Numbered from the stretch's first letter, positions 1-8,487 are shown. The stretch is 56,868 nucleotides of DNA from Syntrophomonas palmitatica JCM 14374 (GCF_001311885.1 NZ_BBCE01000020.1:1-56868), one strand, 5' to 3'. Numbers and translations: made by a program. The notes: generated by a model not told the origin, from the letters alone.

Positions 1-108
1 TACGATGAGAAGCTAACCAGTGCGATTATTGACCGCTTGATTCACCATAGCCATCTGCTGGTTTTTGGTGGACAGAGCTACCGCTTCATACATTCCACTA
101 TCAGGTAA
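1..108 (+). CDS. istB: IS21 helper ATPase IstB, C-terminal end (partial)
   Basis: Frame 1 from the first base gives 35 residues ending in a TAA stop at 106-108. They include SAIIDRLIHHSHLLVF, a segment typical of the C-terminus of IstB, the AAA+ ATP-binding partner of the IstA transposase. IstB is thought to remodel target DNA and stimulate IstA. Only the tail is in the window, so the Walker motifs cannot be checked. Confidence 0.8.
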   Translation, partial: YDEKLTSAIIDRLIHHSHLLVFGGQSYRFIHSTIR

Positions 109-176
109 TAATGGAAACCGGGGTGCTGGATTTATTTTTTGCCGTTTGCTGTATTTTTTACTTGCCAAACACACCA

Positions 177-210
177 GCTAAAATTGTAGGGTAATAAACT
201 ACAATTTAGC
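177..210 (+). promoter_or_regulatory. Hairpin just before istA ribosome-binding site
   Basis: GCTAAAATTGTAG and CTACAATTTAGC form a 12-pair stem with one bulged A and a 9-base loop. The stem ends one base before the AAGGAGAGGA ribosome-binding site at 211-220. It could attenuate istA translation from outside transcripts or be part of the IS end. The function is inferred from position only. Confidence 0.4.
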
Positions 211-225
211 AAGGAGAGGAACCAG

Positions 226-798
226 GTGAAGGGGTGGCCGATGTATCAAGAATTACAGCAGTTAAAGGAGATGGGGCTTAACAAATCACAAGTTCAACGC
301 AAGTTGAGTATAGATTGGGAAACAGTTAACCGTTACTGGGAGGTGACGCCGGACGAATTTGCTAAGATAAGGCGTAATAACAAAAGAACCAGAAAACTTA
401 AAAAATACGAAGACCAAATCGTGAAATGGTTGCAGGAATATCCGGACATGTCATCAGCACAAATACATGATTGGCTAAAAGAACATTATCCAGATTATCA
501 GGGAAGGGAGCGAACGCTTAGACGATATGTAAGCAGTTTACTTACCCAGCATAACATTAAGAAACCCATTATACAGCGCCAATACCAGGCAGTAGACGAG
601 TTGCCCATGGCTTCAGGCCAAATAGATTTAGGGTTCACTACCCTGGTAAATACCCAGGGGCAAAAGGTAAAACTCACCGGATTCGGCTTTGTCCTTTCAC
701 ACAGCCGCTACAAATATATTGAATGGGACGACAAGCCACTTACCACAGCCAGGTTCATACATATGCATTATCAGGCATTTGAATTTATGGGAGGATAA
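226..798 (+). pseudogene. istA: IS21-family transposase IstA, truncated
   Basis: The GTG start at 226 is preceded by a strong AAGGAGAGGA site with 5-base spacing. The 190 residues match the N-terminal part of IstA: a helix-turn-helix region (about residues 8-50), a second helical DNA-binding region (about 60-110), and the beginning of the DDE catalytic domain with the first acidic residue in the GQIDLGF segment. Full IstA proteins are near 500 residues. This one stops right after QAFEFMGG, where the family normally continues, so the remaining catalytic acids are missing and it should be inactive. The cut lies 15 bases before the -35 of the ylxM promoter, consistent with deletion after insertion. 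Confidence 0.8.
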
Positions 799-812
799 AA
801 TAATGCGCTTGC

Positions 813-841
813 TTGACAGCGGTGATGTTTCAGACTAAAAT
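813..841 (+). promoter_or_regulatory. Sigma-70-type promoter of the ylxM-ffh operon
   Basis: TTGACA at 813-818 and TAAAAT at 836-841 are separated by exactly 17 bases, close to the vegetative consensus. The ylxM start codon is 42 bases downstream of the -10. The promoter starts 15 bases after the truncated istA stop, so this essential operon keeps its own promoter. Confidence 0.8.
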
Positions 842-883
842 CTTTTTGTAAAGTATTTTTCCTTTACAACCGGGAGAAGGCCG

Positions 884-1222
884 ATGCTGGAGAAAATAAG
901 CCGCATAAATATACTCAAAGATTTTTATGGACCACTGCTGACTGAAAAGCAGCAGGAGGTTTTAAGTTTGCATTATGAGCAGGATTGGTCTTTTGCGGAG
1001 ATTGCGGAACACTTGCAAGTGACACGCCAGGCGGTCTATGATTTGCTGAGAAGAGCCGAGGCAGCCCTGGAAGACTATGAACAGCGCTTGGGTTTGGCGG
1101 AACGTTTTCTTTATACCAGGCGCAAACTGAAAGAAGCTTATGAATATATGGATGGTGAAGCTGACCCTGACAGAGTGAACAAAGCCTTGGATATAATCAG
1201 GGAAATCAGCGAATCTATTTAG
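884..1222 (+). CDS. ylxM: YlxM-family helix-turn-helix protein (SRP-associated)
   Basis: This 112-residue protein has the YlxM/p13 pattern: a sigma-70 region-4-like helix-turn-helix with LTEKQQEVLSLHYEQDWSF followed by EIAEHLQVTRQAVYDLLRRA (about residues 19-57), then a helical tail. In Firmicutes and Mycoplasma, YlxM lies upstream of ffh, binds the SRP and is proposed to modulate it. The ATG at 884 follows a GGAGAAGG site. It is the first gene after the promoter at 813-841, and ffh begins 45 bases downstream. The length is normal. Confidence 0.92.
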   Translation: MLEKISRINILKDFYGPLLTEKQQEVLSLHYEQDWSFAEIAEHLQVTRQAVYDLLRRAEAALEDYEQRLGLAERFLYTRRKLKEAYEYMDGEADPDRVNKALDIIREISESI

Positions 1223-1267
1223 AGGCAGGGCATTTAGGAAAGCGGACAGGATTAAAGGAGTGATATT

Positions 1268-2611
1268 GTGGCCTTTGAAGGTTTATCAGATCGTCTCCAG
1301 GATATTTTTAAGAAACTGCGCGGCAAAGGCAAGATCAGCGAAGAAGATGTAAAGGTTGCCATGCGTGAAGTGCGCCTGGCCTTGCTTGAAGCCGATGTGA
1401 ATTATAAAGTGGTAAAGGACTTTACCACCAGGGTAAAAGACCGGGCTGTAGGCCAGGAAGTCTTGCAAAGTCTTACCCCCGGTCAGCAGATTGTCAAGAT
1501 CGTTTATGATGAAATGACTGACCTTATGGGGGGAGCGGAGACAAAACTTAATCTGGGCTCCCGCACTCCGGCGGTAGTAATGGCTGTGGGCTTGCAGGGC
1601 GCCGGCAAAACCACCACGGTGTCCAAACTGGCCAAAAAACTGGTCAAACAAGGCAGACGTCCTTTATTGGTGGCCTGTGACATATATCGTCCCGCAGCCA
1701 TCAAACAGCTGCAGGTTCTGGGTGAGCAGATAGGCATTCCAGTTTTTACTATGGGTCAGAACAACCCGGTGGATATTGCTAAAGCATCGCTGGAATATGC
1801 GCGCAGCAACAACCGGGATATAGTTATTCTCGATACCGCCGGCCGGCTGCATATTAACGCTGAATTGATGGATGAACTAAAACAGATTAAGAAGGTAGTC
1901 AATCCCGATGAGATTCTGCTGGTGGTGGACGCTATGACCGGACAGGATGCGGTAAATGTTGCCGAATCCTTTAACCAGGAATTGGCCCTAACCGGAGTCA
2001 TTCTCACCAAGTTGGATGGGGATACCCGGGGCGGCGCAGCCATTTCCGTCAAGGCGGTTACCGGTTGTCCCATCAAATTTGTGGGTATGGGTGAAAAAAT
2101 GGATGCCCTGGAGGTATTCTATCCTGACCGCATGGCTTCGCGCATCCTGGGAATGGGCGATGTGCTGAGCCTGGTGGAAAAGGCCCAGGCCAATATCGAT
2201 GAAAAAAAAGCCCGCGAAATGGAACGCAAGATCCGCCAGCAGGAATTTACCCTGGAGGATTTCCTGGAGCAGATGCAGCAGGTGCGCAAGATGGGACCCT
2301 TGGAAGATCTGCTGGGAATGATACCCGGTTTGGGGAAACAACTGAAAGGCATGCATACGCAAATAGATGAAAAAGAGATGGTGTGGGTGGAAGCCATTAT
2401 TCAATCCATGACTCCCGAAGAAAGAAGGAACCCGGTAATCGTAAACGGCAGCCGCAAGAAGCGCATCGCCCGCGGCAGCGGCACAAGGGTACAGGATGTT
2501 AATCGTTTGTTAAAACAGTTTGAAGAGTCACGCAAGCTGATGAAACAGTTTGCCGACCTGGGGCAAAAAAAAGGCAAACGCGGCATGCCGCCTATCAAAT
2601 TTCCGTTTTAA
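1268..2611 (+). CDS. ffh: Signal recognition particle GTPase Ffh (SRP54)
   Basis: Ffh binds 4.5S RNA and signal sequences emerging from the ribosome, and delivers the complex to FtsY at the membrane. The 447-residue protein has a helical N domain (1-90), a G domain with the P-loop GLQGAGKTTT near 108-117, DTAGR near 190 and TKLDG near 247, and a methionine-rich M domain from about 300 (for example EQMQQVRKMGPLEDLLGMIP). The start is GTG at 1268 after AAAGGAGTG. The C-terminus KKGKRGMPPIKFPF is usual for clostridial Ffh. It is cotranscribed with ylxM and probably rpsP. Confidence 0.98.
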   Translation: MAFEGLSDRLQDIFKKLRGKGKISEEDVKVAMREVRLALLEADVNYKVVKDFTTRVKDRAVGQEVLQSLTPGQQIVKIVYDEMTDLMGGAETKLNLGSRTPAVVMAVGLQGAGKTTTVSKLAKKLVKQGRRPLLVACDIYRPAAIKQLQVLGEQIGIPVFTMGQNNPVDIAKASLEYARSNNRDIVILDTAGRLHINAELMDELKQIKKVVNPDEILLVVDAMTGQDAVNVAESFNQELALTGVILTKLDGDTRGGAAISVKAVTGCPIKFVGMGEKMDALEVFYPDRMASRILGMGDVLSLVEKAQANIDEKKAREMERKIRQQEFTLEDFLEQMQQVRKMGPLEDLLGMIPGLGKQLKGMHTQIDEKEMVWVEAIIQSMTPEERRNPVIVNGSRKKRIARGSGTRVQDVNRLLKQFEESRKLMKQFADLGQKKGKRGMPPIKFPF

Positions 2612-2640
2612 GGGACGATTAGACGATTAACTATAGATAG

Positions 2641-2731
2641 ACACAGATTGAACGAAGATTCACACAGATTTTTCCGCAGATTATGAATTATCTATGGACA
2701 TTAGTGATACATCTGTGTGTATCTGTGGTAA
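2641..2731. repeat. ATCTGTG-type intergenic palindromic repeat, copy 1
   Basis: The left arm carries ACACAGATT and CACACAGATT; the right arm carries ATCTGTGTGTATCTGTGG. The arms are complementary, so the element can fold. It fills the ffh-rpsP gap. Copies of the same design lie at 22055-22157, 28629-28725 and 31072-31206. Function unknown. Confidence 0.65.
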
Positions 2732-2756
2732 TTAATCTACTTAAGGAGGTGATTAA

Positions 2757-3020
2757 GTGGCAACAAAAATTAGACTGAGAAGGATGGGAGCCAAGAAGAA
2801 CCCTTTCTACAGAATCGTGGTGGCTGATGCGAGATCTCCGCGCGATGGCAGGTTTATTGAGGAAATTGGCTATTATGACCCGGGTACTGATCCCGCTACC
2901 ATAAAGATTGACGAGGAAAAGGCCCTGAAATGGCTGGCTGATGGCGCCAAACCAACTGATACCGCCAAGTCTCTCCTCCAGAAACAGGGTATCATGGCCA
3001 AATTCGCCGCCAAACGGTAA
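2757..3020 (+). CDS. rpsP: 30S ribosomal protein S16
   Basis: The 87 residues match S16 end to end: [20 protein letters not shown] at the start, the [16 protein letters not shown] block, and [10 protein letters not shown] near the C-terminus. S16 binds 16S rRNA during early 30S assembly. The GTG start at 2757 follows AAGGAGGTGATTA, nearly ideal anti-SD pairing. A repeat separates it from ffh, and khpA follows after 30 bases. Confidence 0.98.
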   Translation: MATKIRLRRMGAKKNPFYRIVVADARSPRDGRFIEEIGYYDPGTDPATIKIDEEKALKWLADGAKPTDTAKSLLQKQGIMAKFAAKR

Positions 3021-3050
3021 ATTGGGAATCCTTCAGGAGGTGAGCAAGCG

Positions 3051-3287
3051 GTGAAACAACTGGTAGAGTATATTGCCAGATCGCTGGTCGATGACCCTGG
3101 AGCGGTCAGCGTAACCGAAATAAATGGCGATAAATCCTTGATTTTAGAGTTAAGGGTTGCCCCTGATGATATGGGCAAAGTTATCGGCAAACAGGGTAAA
3201 ATAGCCAAAGCCATCCGTACTCTTACCAAGGCTACAGCAGCCAAGGAAGGGAAAAGGGTTTCGGTGGAGATACTTAGAGAGGAATAG
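3051..3287 (+). CDS. khpA: KH-domain RNA-binding protein KhpA (YlqC)
   Basis: This 78-residue, single type II KH domain carries the GKVIGKQGKIAKAIRTL loop, with GKQG as the GxxG RNA-contact motif. KhpA homologues pair with KhpB/Jag in Gram-positives and affect cell elongation and RNA fate. The start is GTG at 3051 with AGGAGGTGAG upstream. It follows rpsP as in Bacillus, and a short hairpin terminator follows its stop. Confidence 0.95.
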   Translation: MKQLVEYIARSLVDDPGAVSVTEINGDKSLILELRVAPDDMGKVIGKQGKIAKAIRTLTKATAAKEGKRVSVEILREE

Positions 3288-3303
3288 TCTACGATATGCG
3301 GAG

Positions 3304-3325
3304 AGGGCTAATTAAATAGCCCTTT
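3304..3325 (+). terminator. Weak intrinsic terminator after khpA
   Basis: AGGGCTA, a 6-base ATTAAA loop and TAGCCCT form a 7-pair stem followed by a short T stretch. It lies 17 bases after the khpA stop. The weak T-run suggests partial read-through toward rimM. Confidence 0.55.
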
Positions 3326-3337
3326 CATGTATTTAGA

Positions 3338-3380
3338 GGAAAGTATGCTTTTCGATCGATTGCAGATAAGTCTGTTCGGA
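3338..3380. repeat. 43-base duplicated element, copy 1
   Basis: This segment begins GGAAAGTATGCTTTTCGAT and ends TCTGTTCGGA. A same-length copy with a handful of substitutions lies at 15569-15611 before yraN. In this copy TATGCTTTTCG can pair with downstream CGGAAGGCATA, giving an 11-pair stem with G-U pairs. It may be a mobile small hairpin or a conserved RNA element; function unknown. Confidence 0.6.
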
Positions 3381-3420
3381 AGGCATAGGCAGGGCAATCT
3401 TAGGCATCATCGCAAGCGGC

Positions 3421-3660
3421 AGTACCACGCCCTGTAATTGCCGCAAAACCGGGGAAAGATTGCTTCGCTGAGCTCGCAATGACACAATAAAGGATTAGCT
3501 TCGGGAACAACCTTACTGTCATTGTTATGAAAACTATGTACTTGTCGTTGCGAGGAGCGTCAGCGACGCGGCAATCGTCCCCGGCCTAACGCTTTTCATT
3601 GTTCGTGATGGGTTAAATCCCGTGAAGATTGTGAGGAGCGCAGCGAACGCGGCAATCTAA
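3421..3660. repeat. Cluster of REP-like GCAATC/GATTGC elements (424-base gap)
   Basis: The 3288-3711 gap holds no gene. Besides the terminator and the 43-base element it has repeats built on GAGGAGCG...CGCGGCAATC: forward copies at 3544-3576 and 3628-3657, and an inverted copy at 3457-3484 (AGATTGCTTCGCTGAGCTCG then CAATGAC). Such short palindromic repeats are widespread between bacterial genes. The block separates the rpsP-khpA pair from rimM-trmD, which are usually contiguous. Confidence 0.6.
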
Positions 3661-3711
3661 AACGCTGCCGCTCATAGCCCGGAGGGCGAAGTCGTTCTTA
3701 CGGAGTGTAAA

Positions 3712-4305
3712 ATGAAGCGAGAGAAAAATAAAGAAAAAGGCGCCAGCCTGGAAAAGCAGGGTGTAACGCCTGGGGACGGTCTTGCGATAAAGGATGGCGA
3801 TTTAATTAATATCGGCAAGATTGCCGGTTCTTTCGGCGTTGAAGGCTGGGTTAAGGTTATACCCCTGACCGATTTCCCGGAACGGTTTCAAAAGATGAAG
3901 ACCGTCAAATTAAGCCATGCCGGCATGGTGCGCGATGTTAAAGTAGAAGGGGCCCGTCCTCACAAGGGTTTTTACCTAATTAAGCTGCAGGGAATAGAGA
4001 GTCCGGAAGAGGCTGTGAAATACCGCAATGCCCTGCTGCAAATTGATGAAAGCCAGCTTTATCCTTTGCCGGAAGGCTCGTACTACCATTTTCAACTGGA
4101 GGGCCTGGAGGTTTACGATGCACAAAGGGGTTTCCTGGGACGTCTAACTGAAGTGCTGGCTACCGGAGCCAATGATGTTTACGTTATCCAAACTGAACAA
4201 TACGGTGAAGTGCTGATTCCGGCGATTAAAGATGTAGTTCTGCGGGTTGATCTGTCAGCCGGTAAGATGGAGATAAATTTATTGCCTGGATTACTGGATG
4301 ATTAA
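3712..4305 (+). CDS. rimM: Ribosome maturation factor RimM
   Basis: RimM helps mature the 16S 3' domain around S19. The barrel domain begins at INIGKIAGSFGVEGWVKVIP (about residue 32). The PRC-barrel domain follows, with EGSYYHFQLEGLEVYD and a VLIPAIKDVVLRVDL end. The protein is 197 residues against about 170 in the family; the excess is a charged N-terminal extension rich in Lys and Glu. ATG 3712 has a GGAGTG site. A start nearer the INIGK segment cannot be excluded. trmD starts 3 bases after its stop, so the two are translationally linked. Confidence 0.95.
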   Translation: MKREKNKEKGASLEKQGVTPGDGLAIKDGDLINIGKIAGSFGVEGWVKVIPLTDFPERFQKMKTVKLSHAGMVRDVKVEGARPHKGFYLIKLQGIESPEEAVKYRNALLQIDESQLYPLPEGSYYHFQLEGLEVYDAQRGFLGRLTEVLATGANDVYVIQTEQYGEVLIPAIKDVVLRVDLSAGKMEINLLPGLLDD

Positions 4306-4308
4306 ACA

Positions 4309-5034
4309 ATGAGAATTGATATTTTGACCCTTTTTCCCGGTATGTTTACCTCCCCGTTCAGCGAAAGCATCATTAAACGGGCGCGGGAAAAAGGTCTGGT
4401 AGAACTGAATACCATTGATATCAGGGATTATGCTCCAAAACCTCATCGCCAGGTGGATGATTATCCGTTTGGGGGCGGGGTCGGTATGGTAATGAAACCC
4501 GATGTTATCGGCAGGGCTCTTGCCGCTGCCCGCGGGCCGCAAACCCGGGTCGTCTATATGTCCCCACAGGGAAGGGTCTTAAACCATGCCAAAGCGAAAG
4601 AACTGTCAGGGTGCGATCATCTTCTGATTCTCTGCGGACATTATGAAGGAATCGATGACCGGGTGCTTGCTATGGTAGATGAAGAGATATCCATCGGGGA
4701 TTATGTCCTCACCGGAGGGGAATTGGCAGCCATGGTTCTGGTGGATGCGGCAGTTAGATTTTTGCCGGGCGTATTAGGTGATATTGAATCCGCCTATGAT
4801 GAATCCTTTGCCCGGGGGTTGCTGGAATACCCGCATTATACGCGCCCGCGTGAATGCGATGGAATGGAAGTGCCGGAAATTCTGCTTTCGGGGCATCATG
4901 AGAATATTAGAATCTGGCGCAAAAAACAGAGCCTGTTAAACACCTTGCTTAAGCGTCCGGAGCTGCTGCTGCAGCATGACTTTGATGATGAGGAAAAACG
5001 TTTGCTGATGGAAATATTATTTCAACGGGAGTAG
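4309..5034 (+). CDS. trmD: tRNA (guanine37-N1)-methyltransferase TrmD
   Basis: TrmD methylates G37 next to the anticodon with S-adenosylmethionine, preventing +1 frameshifting. The 241 residues include the N-terminal MRIDILTLFPGMF, the HRQVDDYPFGGGVGMVMKP block, and the trefoil-knot motifs LILCGHYEGIDDRV and YVLTGGELAAMV. The C-terminal helical domain has HYTRP. The length is standard. It directly follows rimM and is followed by a second SPOUT-type gene. Confidence 0.98.
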   Translation: MRIDILTLFPGMFTSPFSESIIKRAREKGLVELNTIDIRDYAPKPHRQVDDYPFGGGVGMVMKPDVIGRALAAARGPQTRVVYMSPQGRVLNHAKAKELSGCDHLLILCGHYEGIDDRVLAMVDEEISIGDYVLTGGELAAMVLVDAAVRFLPGVLGDIESAYDESFARGLLEYPHYTRPRECDGMEVPEILLSGHHENIRIWRKKQSLLNTLLKRPELLLQHDFDDEEKRLLMEILFQRE

Positions 5035-5040
5035 TTCAGA

Positions 5041-5619
5041 GTGCGAAAATCCAGGTTTTATATAGCCCTCCTGCATCATCCCATGTACAATAAACGCATG
5101 GATATCGTCAGTACATCGGTAACCAATCTGGATTTGCATGATATATCCAGGGCGGCCCGGACTTATGATGTCGATGGCTTTTATGTTGTGCATCCCTCTC
5201 TTTCCCAGCAGGGCTTGATAAATGATATACTGGCCTACTGGCGGGAAGGTTACGGAGGAACTTATAATCCCGATCGCAAAGAAGCCTTCAGCCTTTTACG
5301 TTTGGCTTCCAATCTGGATGAAGTAAAAGATATGTTGAGAGGTGAAACCCAAAACCAGGTACTGACAGTAGCCACAGATGCACGGGTTTACCCGGGACAG
5401 ATTCCCTATAGGCAAATGCGCAGGATAATAAATGAGGAAGAAAAAACGATCCTGGTGCTTTTCGGTACCGGTTGGGGTATGCAGGCCGAACTCATCCAGG
5501 ATTGTGATTATATTTTAGAACCGGTAGAATCGGAACGAGACTACAATCACCTCTCGGTGCGCAGTGCCGTATCTATTATTTTGGATCGTCTCCTGGGAGA
5601 AAATTGGTTTGTAAATTAA
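5041..5619 (+). CDS. SPOUT-class RNA methyltransferase (PF09936 type)
   Basis: This 192-residue protein begins FYIALLHHPMYNKRMDIVST and has LFGTGWGMQ as its knot-loop segment, then HLSVRSAVSIILDRL. These mark the small RNA_Me_trans family found next to trmD in Clostridia and thermophiles. The RNA target is not established. The GTG start at 5041 lies 6 bases after the trmD stop. Family assignment is firm; the reaction is inferred from the SPOUT fold. Confidence 0.85.
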   Translation: MRKSRFYIALLHHPMYNKRMDIVSTSVTNLDLHDISRAARTYDVDGFYVVHPSLSQQGLINDILAYWREGYGGTYNPDRKEAFSLLRLASNLDEVKDMLRGETQNQVLTVATDARVYPGQIPYRQMRRIINEEEKTILVLFGTGWGMQAELIQDCDYILEPVESERDYNHLSVRSAVSIILDRLLGENWFVN

Positions 5620-5625
5620 AATTGC

Positions 5626-5654
5626 TTGAGAACAGTGTTTCCCTGTGCTATAAT
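5626..5654 (+). promoter_or_regulatory. Promoter of rplS
   Basis: TTGAGA at 5626-5631 and TATAAT at 5649-5654 have 17-base spacing. The promoter lies right after the SPOUT methylase stop and about 80 bases before the rplS start, so rplS can be transcribed apart from trmD. Confidence 0.8.
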
Positions 5655-5736
5655 AGGACTGTTCGCGATGAGAAAAGGCGGTCCGCTGCATGTCAGCCAT
5701 GCATGAACGCTGGTTTTATAAGGAGGTATATACTCA
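5655..5736 (+). promoter_or_regulatory. Structured 5' leader of rplS (possible L19 leader)
   Basis: Between the TATAAT box and the rplS GTG are about 82 untranslated bases with short complementary segments (for example GCATG and CATGC around 5694-5704) ahead of an AAGGAGG site. L19 leader elements are known in Firmicutes. I cannot show that this matches that family's consensus. Confidence 0.3.
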
Positions 5737-6090
5737 GTGCAGGACATAATCAGAGCGGTGGAAGAAGAATACTTAAAAAAAGACCTTCCTTCTTTCGGAC
5801 CTGGTGATACGGTCAAGGTTCATGTTAAGGTCGTGGAAGGCAATCGGGAGAGAATTCAGGTTTACGAAGGAACCGTAATGAAAATCAGAGGCGCCGGATT
5901 ATCCCGGAACTTTACCGTCAGAAGAATTACCTACGGGGTTGCGGTAGAGAGGACTTTTCCCATTCATTCGCCCCGCATAGCCAAGATCGAAGTAACCAGA
6001 AGGGGTAAGGTACGCAGGGCCAGACTGTTTTACCTGCGCGGTCTCACCGGCAAAAAAGCCCGGGTTAAAGAAAAAGGTCGTTTTAAGTAA
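5737..6090 (+). CDS. rplS: 50S ribosomal protein L19
   Basis: The 117 residues match L19: [54 protein letters not shown] and the basic C-terminus [21 protein letters not shown]19 lies at the 30S-50S interface. The GTG start at 5737 follows AAGGAGGTATATACTCA. It has its own promoter and a strong terminator, so it forms a single-gene unit. lepB, often next in Bacilli, is absent, and rbgA follows. Confidence 0.98.
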   Translation: MQDIIRAVEEEYLKKDLPSFGPGDTVKVHVKVVEGNRERIQVYEGTVMKIRGAGLSRNFTVRRITYGVAVERTFPIHSPRIAKIEVTRRGKVRRARLFYLRGLTGKKARVKEKGRFK

Positions 6091-6110
6091 TAAAAAGAAC
6101 TTGAGAACGG

Positions 6111-6138
6111 AGAGAATACTGACAGGTATTCTCTTTTT
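6111..6138 (+). terminator. Intrinsic terminator after rplS
   Basis: AGAGAATAC, a short TGACAG loop and GTATTCTCT form a 9-pair stem followed by TTTTCTTT. It lies 20 bases after the rplS stop. Confidence 0.85.
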
Positions 6139-6173
6139 CTTTCTGGTATGAATGATGCTGATGGAGGTATTAG

Positions 6174-7013
6174 ATGTCTATCAACTGGTTCCCCGGGCAT
6201 ATGGTGCGCGCCCGGCGGGAAATAGAAGAGAACTTGAAACTGGTGGATATAATCGTTTTTCTGGTGGATGCACGGGCTCCCTTATCCTGTCGCAATCCGG
6301 AGCTGGAAAGATTGGGCGCCAAAAAGAAAAGCCTCATGGTTTTAAATAAGATAGACCTTATCCCTCCCCAGACACTTAAAAACTACATGTTTCGGTTAAA
6401 ACAGGAAGGCCGTTCTGCGGCGGCAATTAATTCACTTACCGGCAAAGGTAAAAAGGATGTTCTGCATGCTATAGAAAAGACCTATTTTCCTGTGGCGGAA
6501 GCCATGCGCCTGAAAGGACGCCGGGTTCGTCCCGCCAGGGTGATGGTGGCCGGAGTGCCAAACGTCGGAAAATCTTCGTTTATCAACTGCCTGGTGGGGC
6601 AGAAAACCGCGGTCACCGGAGCCAAACCCGGGGTTACCCGGGGCAAACAATGGGTTAGAATCCGTGAGGATATAGAATTGCTGGATACTCCCGGACTCAT
6701 GTGGCCCAAAGTAGAAAATGAAGAACAGGGTTTAAAATTGGCCCTGCTTGATATAATGGGAGAAAGAGCGTATGCGGAAGAGGAAGTGGCCATTTACCTC
6801 CTGCGGCTTTTAAAAGCTAAAACCCCGGCGGTTATTTCCGAACGCTTATTAATAAACAACCCAACCGGTACAGAATACGAAATGCTGGAGCAGATAGCCA
6901 GAAACCGGGGTTTTCTATCCAAGGGGGCTCAGGTGGATCTGGAAAAAACCTGCCGTTCACTCCTGCAGGATTTCCGCAAAGGCAAGCTGGGGCAGATAGC
7001 TCTGGATGATTGA
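6174..7013 (+). CDS. rbgA: Ribosome biogenesis GTPase RbgA (YlqF)
   Basis: This is a circularly permuted GTPase needed for late 50S assembly. The G motifs come in permuted order: NKID near 58-61 (G4) before the P-loop GVPNVGKSS near 127-135 (G1), then DTPG near 171 (G3). The N-terminus INWFPGHMVRARREIEENLK and a C-terminal RNA-binding helical domain fit YlqF. Length 279 is normal. ATG 6174 follows a GGAGG site. In Bacillus it also precedes rnhB; here capA, the yedE pair and an FadH-like gene lie between them. Confidence 0.95.
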   Translation: MSINWFPGHMVRARREIEENLKLVDIIVFLVDARAPLSCRNPELERLGAKKKSLMVLNKIDLIPPQTLKNYMFRLKQEGRSAAAINSLTGKGKKDVLHAIEKTYFPVAEAMRLKGRRVRPARVMVAGVPNVGKSSFINCLVGQKTAVTGAKPGVTRGKQWVRIREDIELLDTPGLMWPKVENEEQGLKLALLDIMGERAYAEEEVAIYLLRLLKAKTPAVISERLLINNPTGTEYEMLEQIARNRGFLSKGAQVDLEKTCRSLLQDFRKGKLGQIALDD

Positions 7014-7112
7014 TATGAAAATATGCAATCCTCGTTACTCACCTTTTACCGCGAACACCGGCAAAGAATATCGCAGACTAAATGACGAAACAAGGGTAAA
7101 ATATGGTCAGAG

Positions 7113-8293
7113 GTGAATTTGGTGTTTAAAAGACTTTTGGCCATTTTTGCCCTGATTATTTGGGGTACTTATTGTTCATACAATATATATAACTGGCAGG
7201 TGGTGAAAGCATCACCTGACTCATCAGTAATTGGTCAACAGCAAATTGAACACAAAAGGGTTGAGACTGTTACCCTTACTGCGGCAGGAGACATTCTTAT
7301 GCATGGGCCCAGATTCGTTCAGGTTTGCAGCCTGATGGCTCCTACCGTTTTGAGGGATTTTTTCGCGAAGTAGAGGATTTAATTAAAGAAGGAGATTACA
7401 GTTCTACTGATTTTGAAGCGGCCCTGGCCGGCTCTGAAACGGGATATACCGGTTATCCTCTTTTTAACAGTCCTGATGCCATAGCTGATTTTTTAAAACG
7501 GGCTGGTTTTGACCTGGTGATTACCGCCAATAACCATTGCCTGGACCGGGGCTATGCCGGAGGGATAAGAACTTTAAGGGTTCTGAAGCAGGCCGGTCTT
7601 GATACACTGGGGACATATGAAAACGCGGAATCCAGTAAGAAATATCTCATAAAAAATATCCGCGGGGTCAAGATAGCCTACCTGGCTTATACTTACGGTA
7701 CCAATGGAATTCCGATTCCGTCTGAACATCCTGATTACGTCAATTTCCTGGATAAGGACAAGATATTGCAAGATATTAAAACCCTGCGTCCAGAAGTGGA
7801 TATTATAATACTGGCCTTGCACTGGGGCGTAGAATACCAGCCCCGGCCCAATCAGGACCAGATAATGTTAGCCTGCAGTTTCCTGGAAGCAGGCGCGGAT
7901 GTTATCCTGGGCAGTCACCCGCACGTTATCCAGACCATGGAAACCATAAATATTAAAGGCCAGAATAAGTTTGTGATTTATTCCATGGGCAATTTTATTA
8001 GCAGTCAGATTGGCAATGAACGCAACAGCGGCATAGTTCTCAAAATGAAATTTAAAAAAGATTTTGCCGCGGGGAAAACAGATCTCCAGGAGGTTTCTTA
8101 CACGCCTACTTTTACACATTCATATTACCAGTCAGGAAAAAGATACTTCCGGGTCATTCCTATAGAGCGCACCATACAAAAGATTAAACAGGGCGAGGAG
8201 CCCTTAATGAACCAGGCTGATTTGTCGCTTTTACAATCTGTTCTGGCTTCAACCCGCCAACAGCTGGGTCCCGCATTCAAAGCGGCCAATTAA
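7113..8293 (+). CDS. capA: CapA/PGA_cap metallophosphatase-like protein (frameshifted)
   Basis: The protein resembles CapA/PgsA of poly-gamma-glutamate synthesis, a calcineurin-like fold anchored outside the membrane. A hydrophobic N-terminus (about residues 6-22) is a signal anchor. The second frame has VITANNHCLDRG, ILALHWGVEY and ILGSHPHVIQTME, which carry the metal-site Asn/His residues. The frame shifts at the CCC of 7308-7310; adding one C gives HGPQIRSGLQPDGSYRFEG, as the family expects. I read it as one gene of about 393 residues with a one-base loss. GTG 7113 or GTG 7122 could start it. The substrate is unknown and no pgsBC genes are nearby. Confidence 0.8.
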
Positions 8294-8487
8294 TATTAGA
8301 TGGTTGCTTCTGCTTTTTTCTCATTCATGGCGTTTTCTCTTTGGAATTTAAATTTTAACCAAAATTATGCGCGCCGACTCCGACTTTTTCGTCAGTAAAT
8401 AGACATCACTTCTGACAATACTTCTTATTATTCCCCAAGGGAAAAATCAGCATAATTTAAAATAATATTTTTTAATAAAGAGATACG

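Larger units (their letters stand above)
1..798 (+). mobile_element. IS21-family remnants, head to tail
   Basis: The window opens inside the 3' end of an istB-type gene (stop at 106-108). After 117 bases comes the start of an istA-type gene that breaks off at codon 190. In IS21 elements istA precedes istB, so istB followed by istA on the same strand means two copies head to tail, or one copy next to the remnant of another. The right copy is degenerate because most of istA and all of istB are missing. I could not fix the terminal inverted repeats. The 109-225 gap has AT-rich direct repeats and a hairpin that probably include the element ends. The remnant stops just before the promoter of the ylxM-ffh operon. 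Confidence 0.75.
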
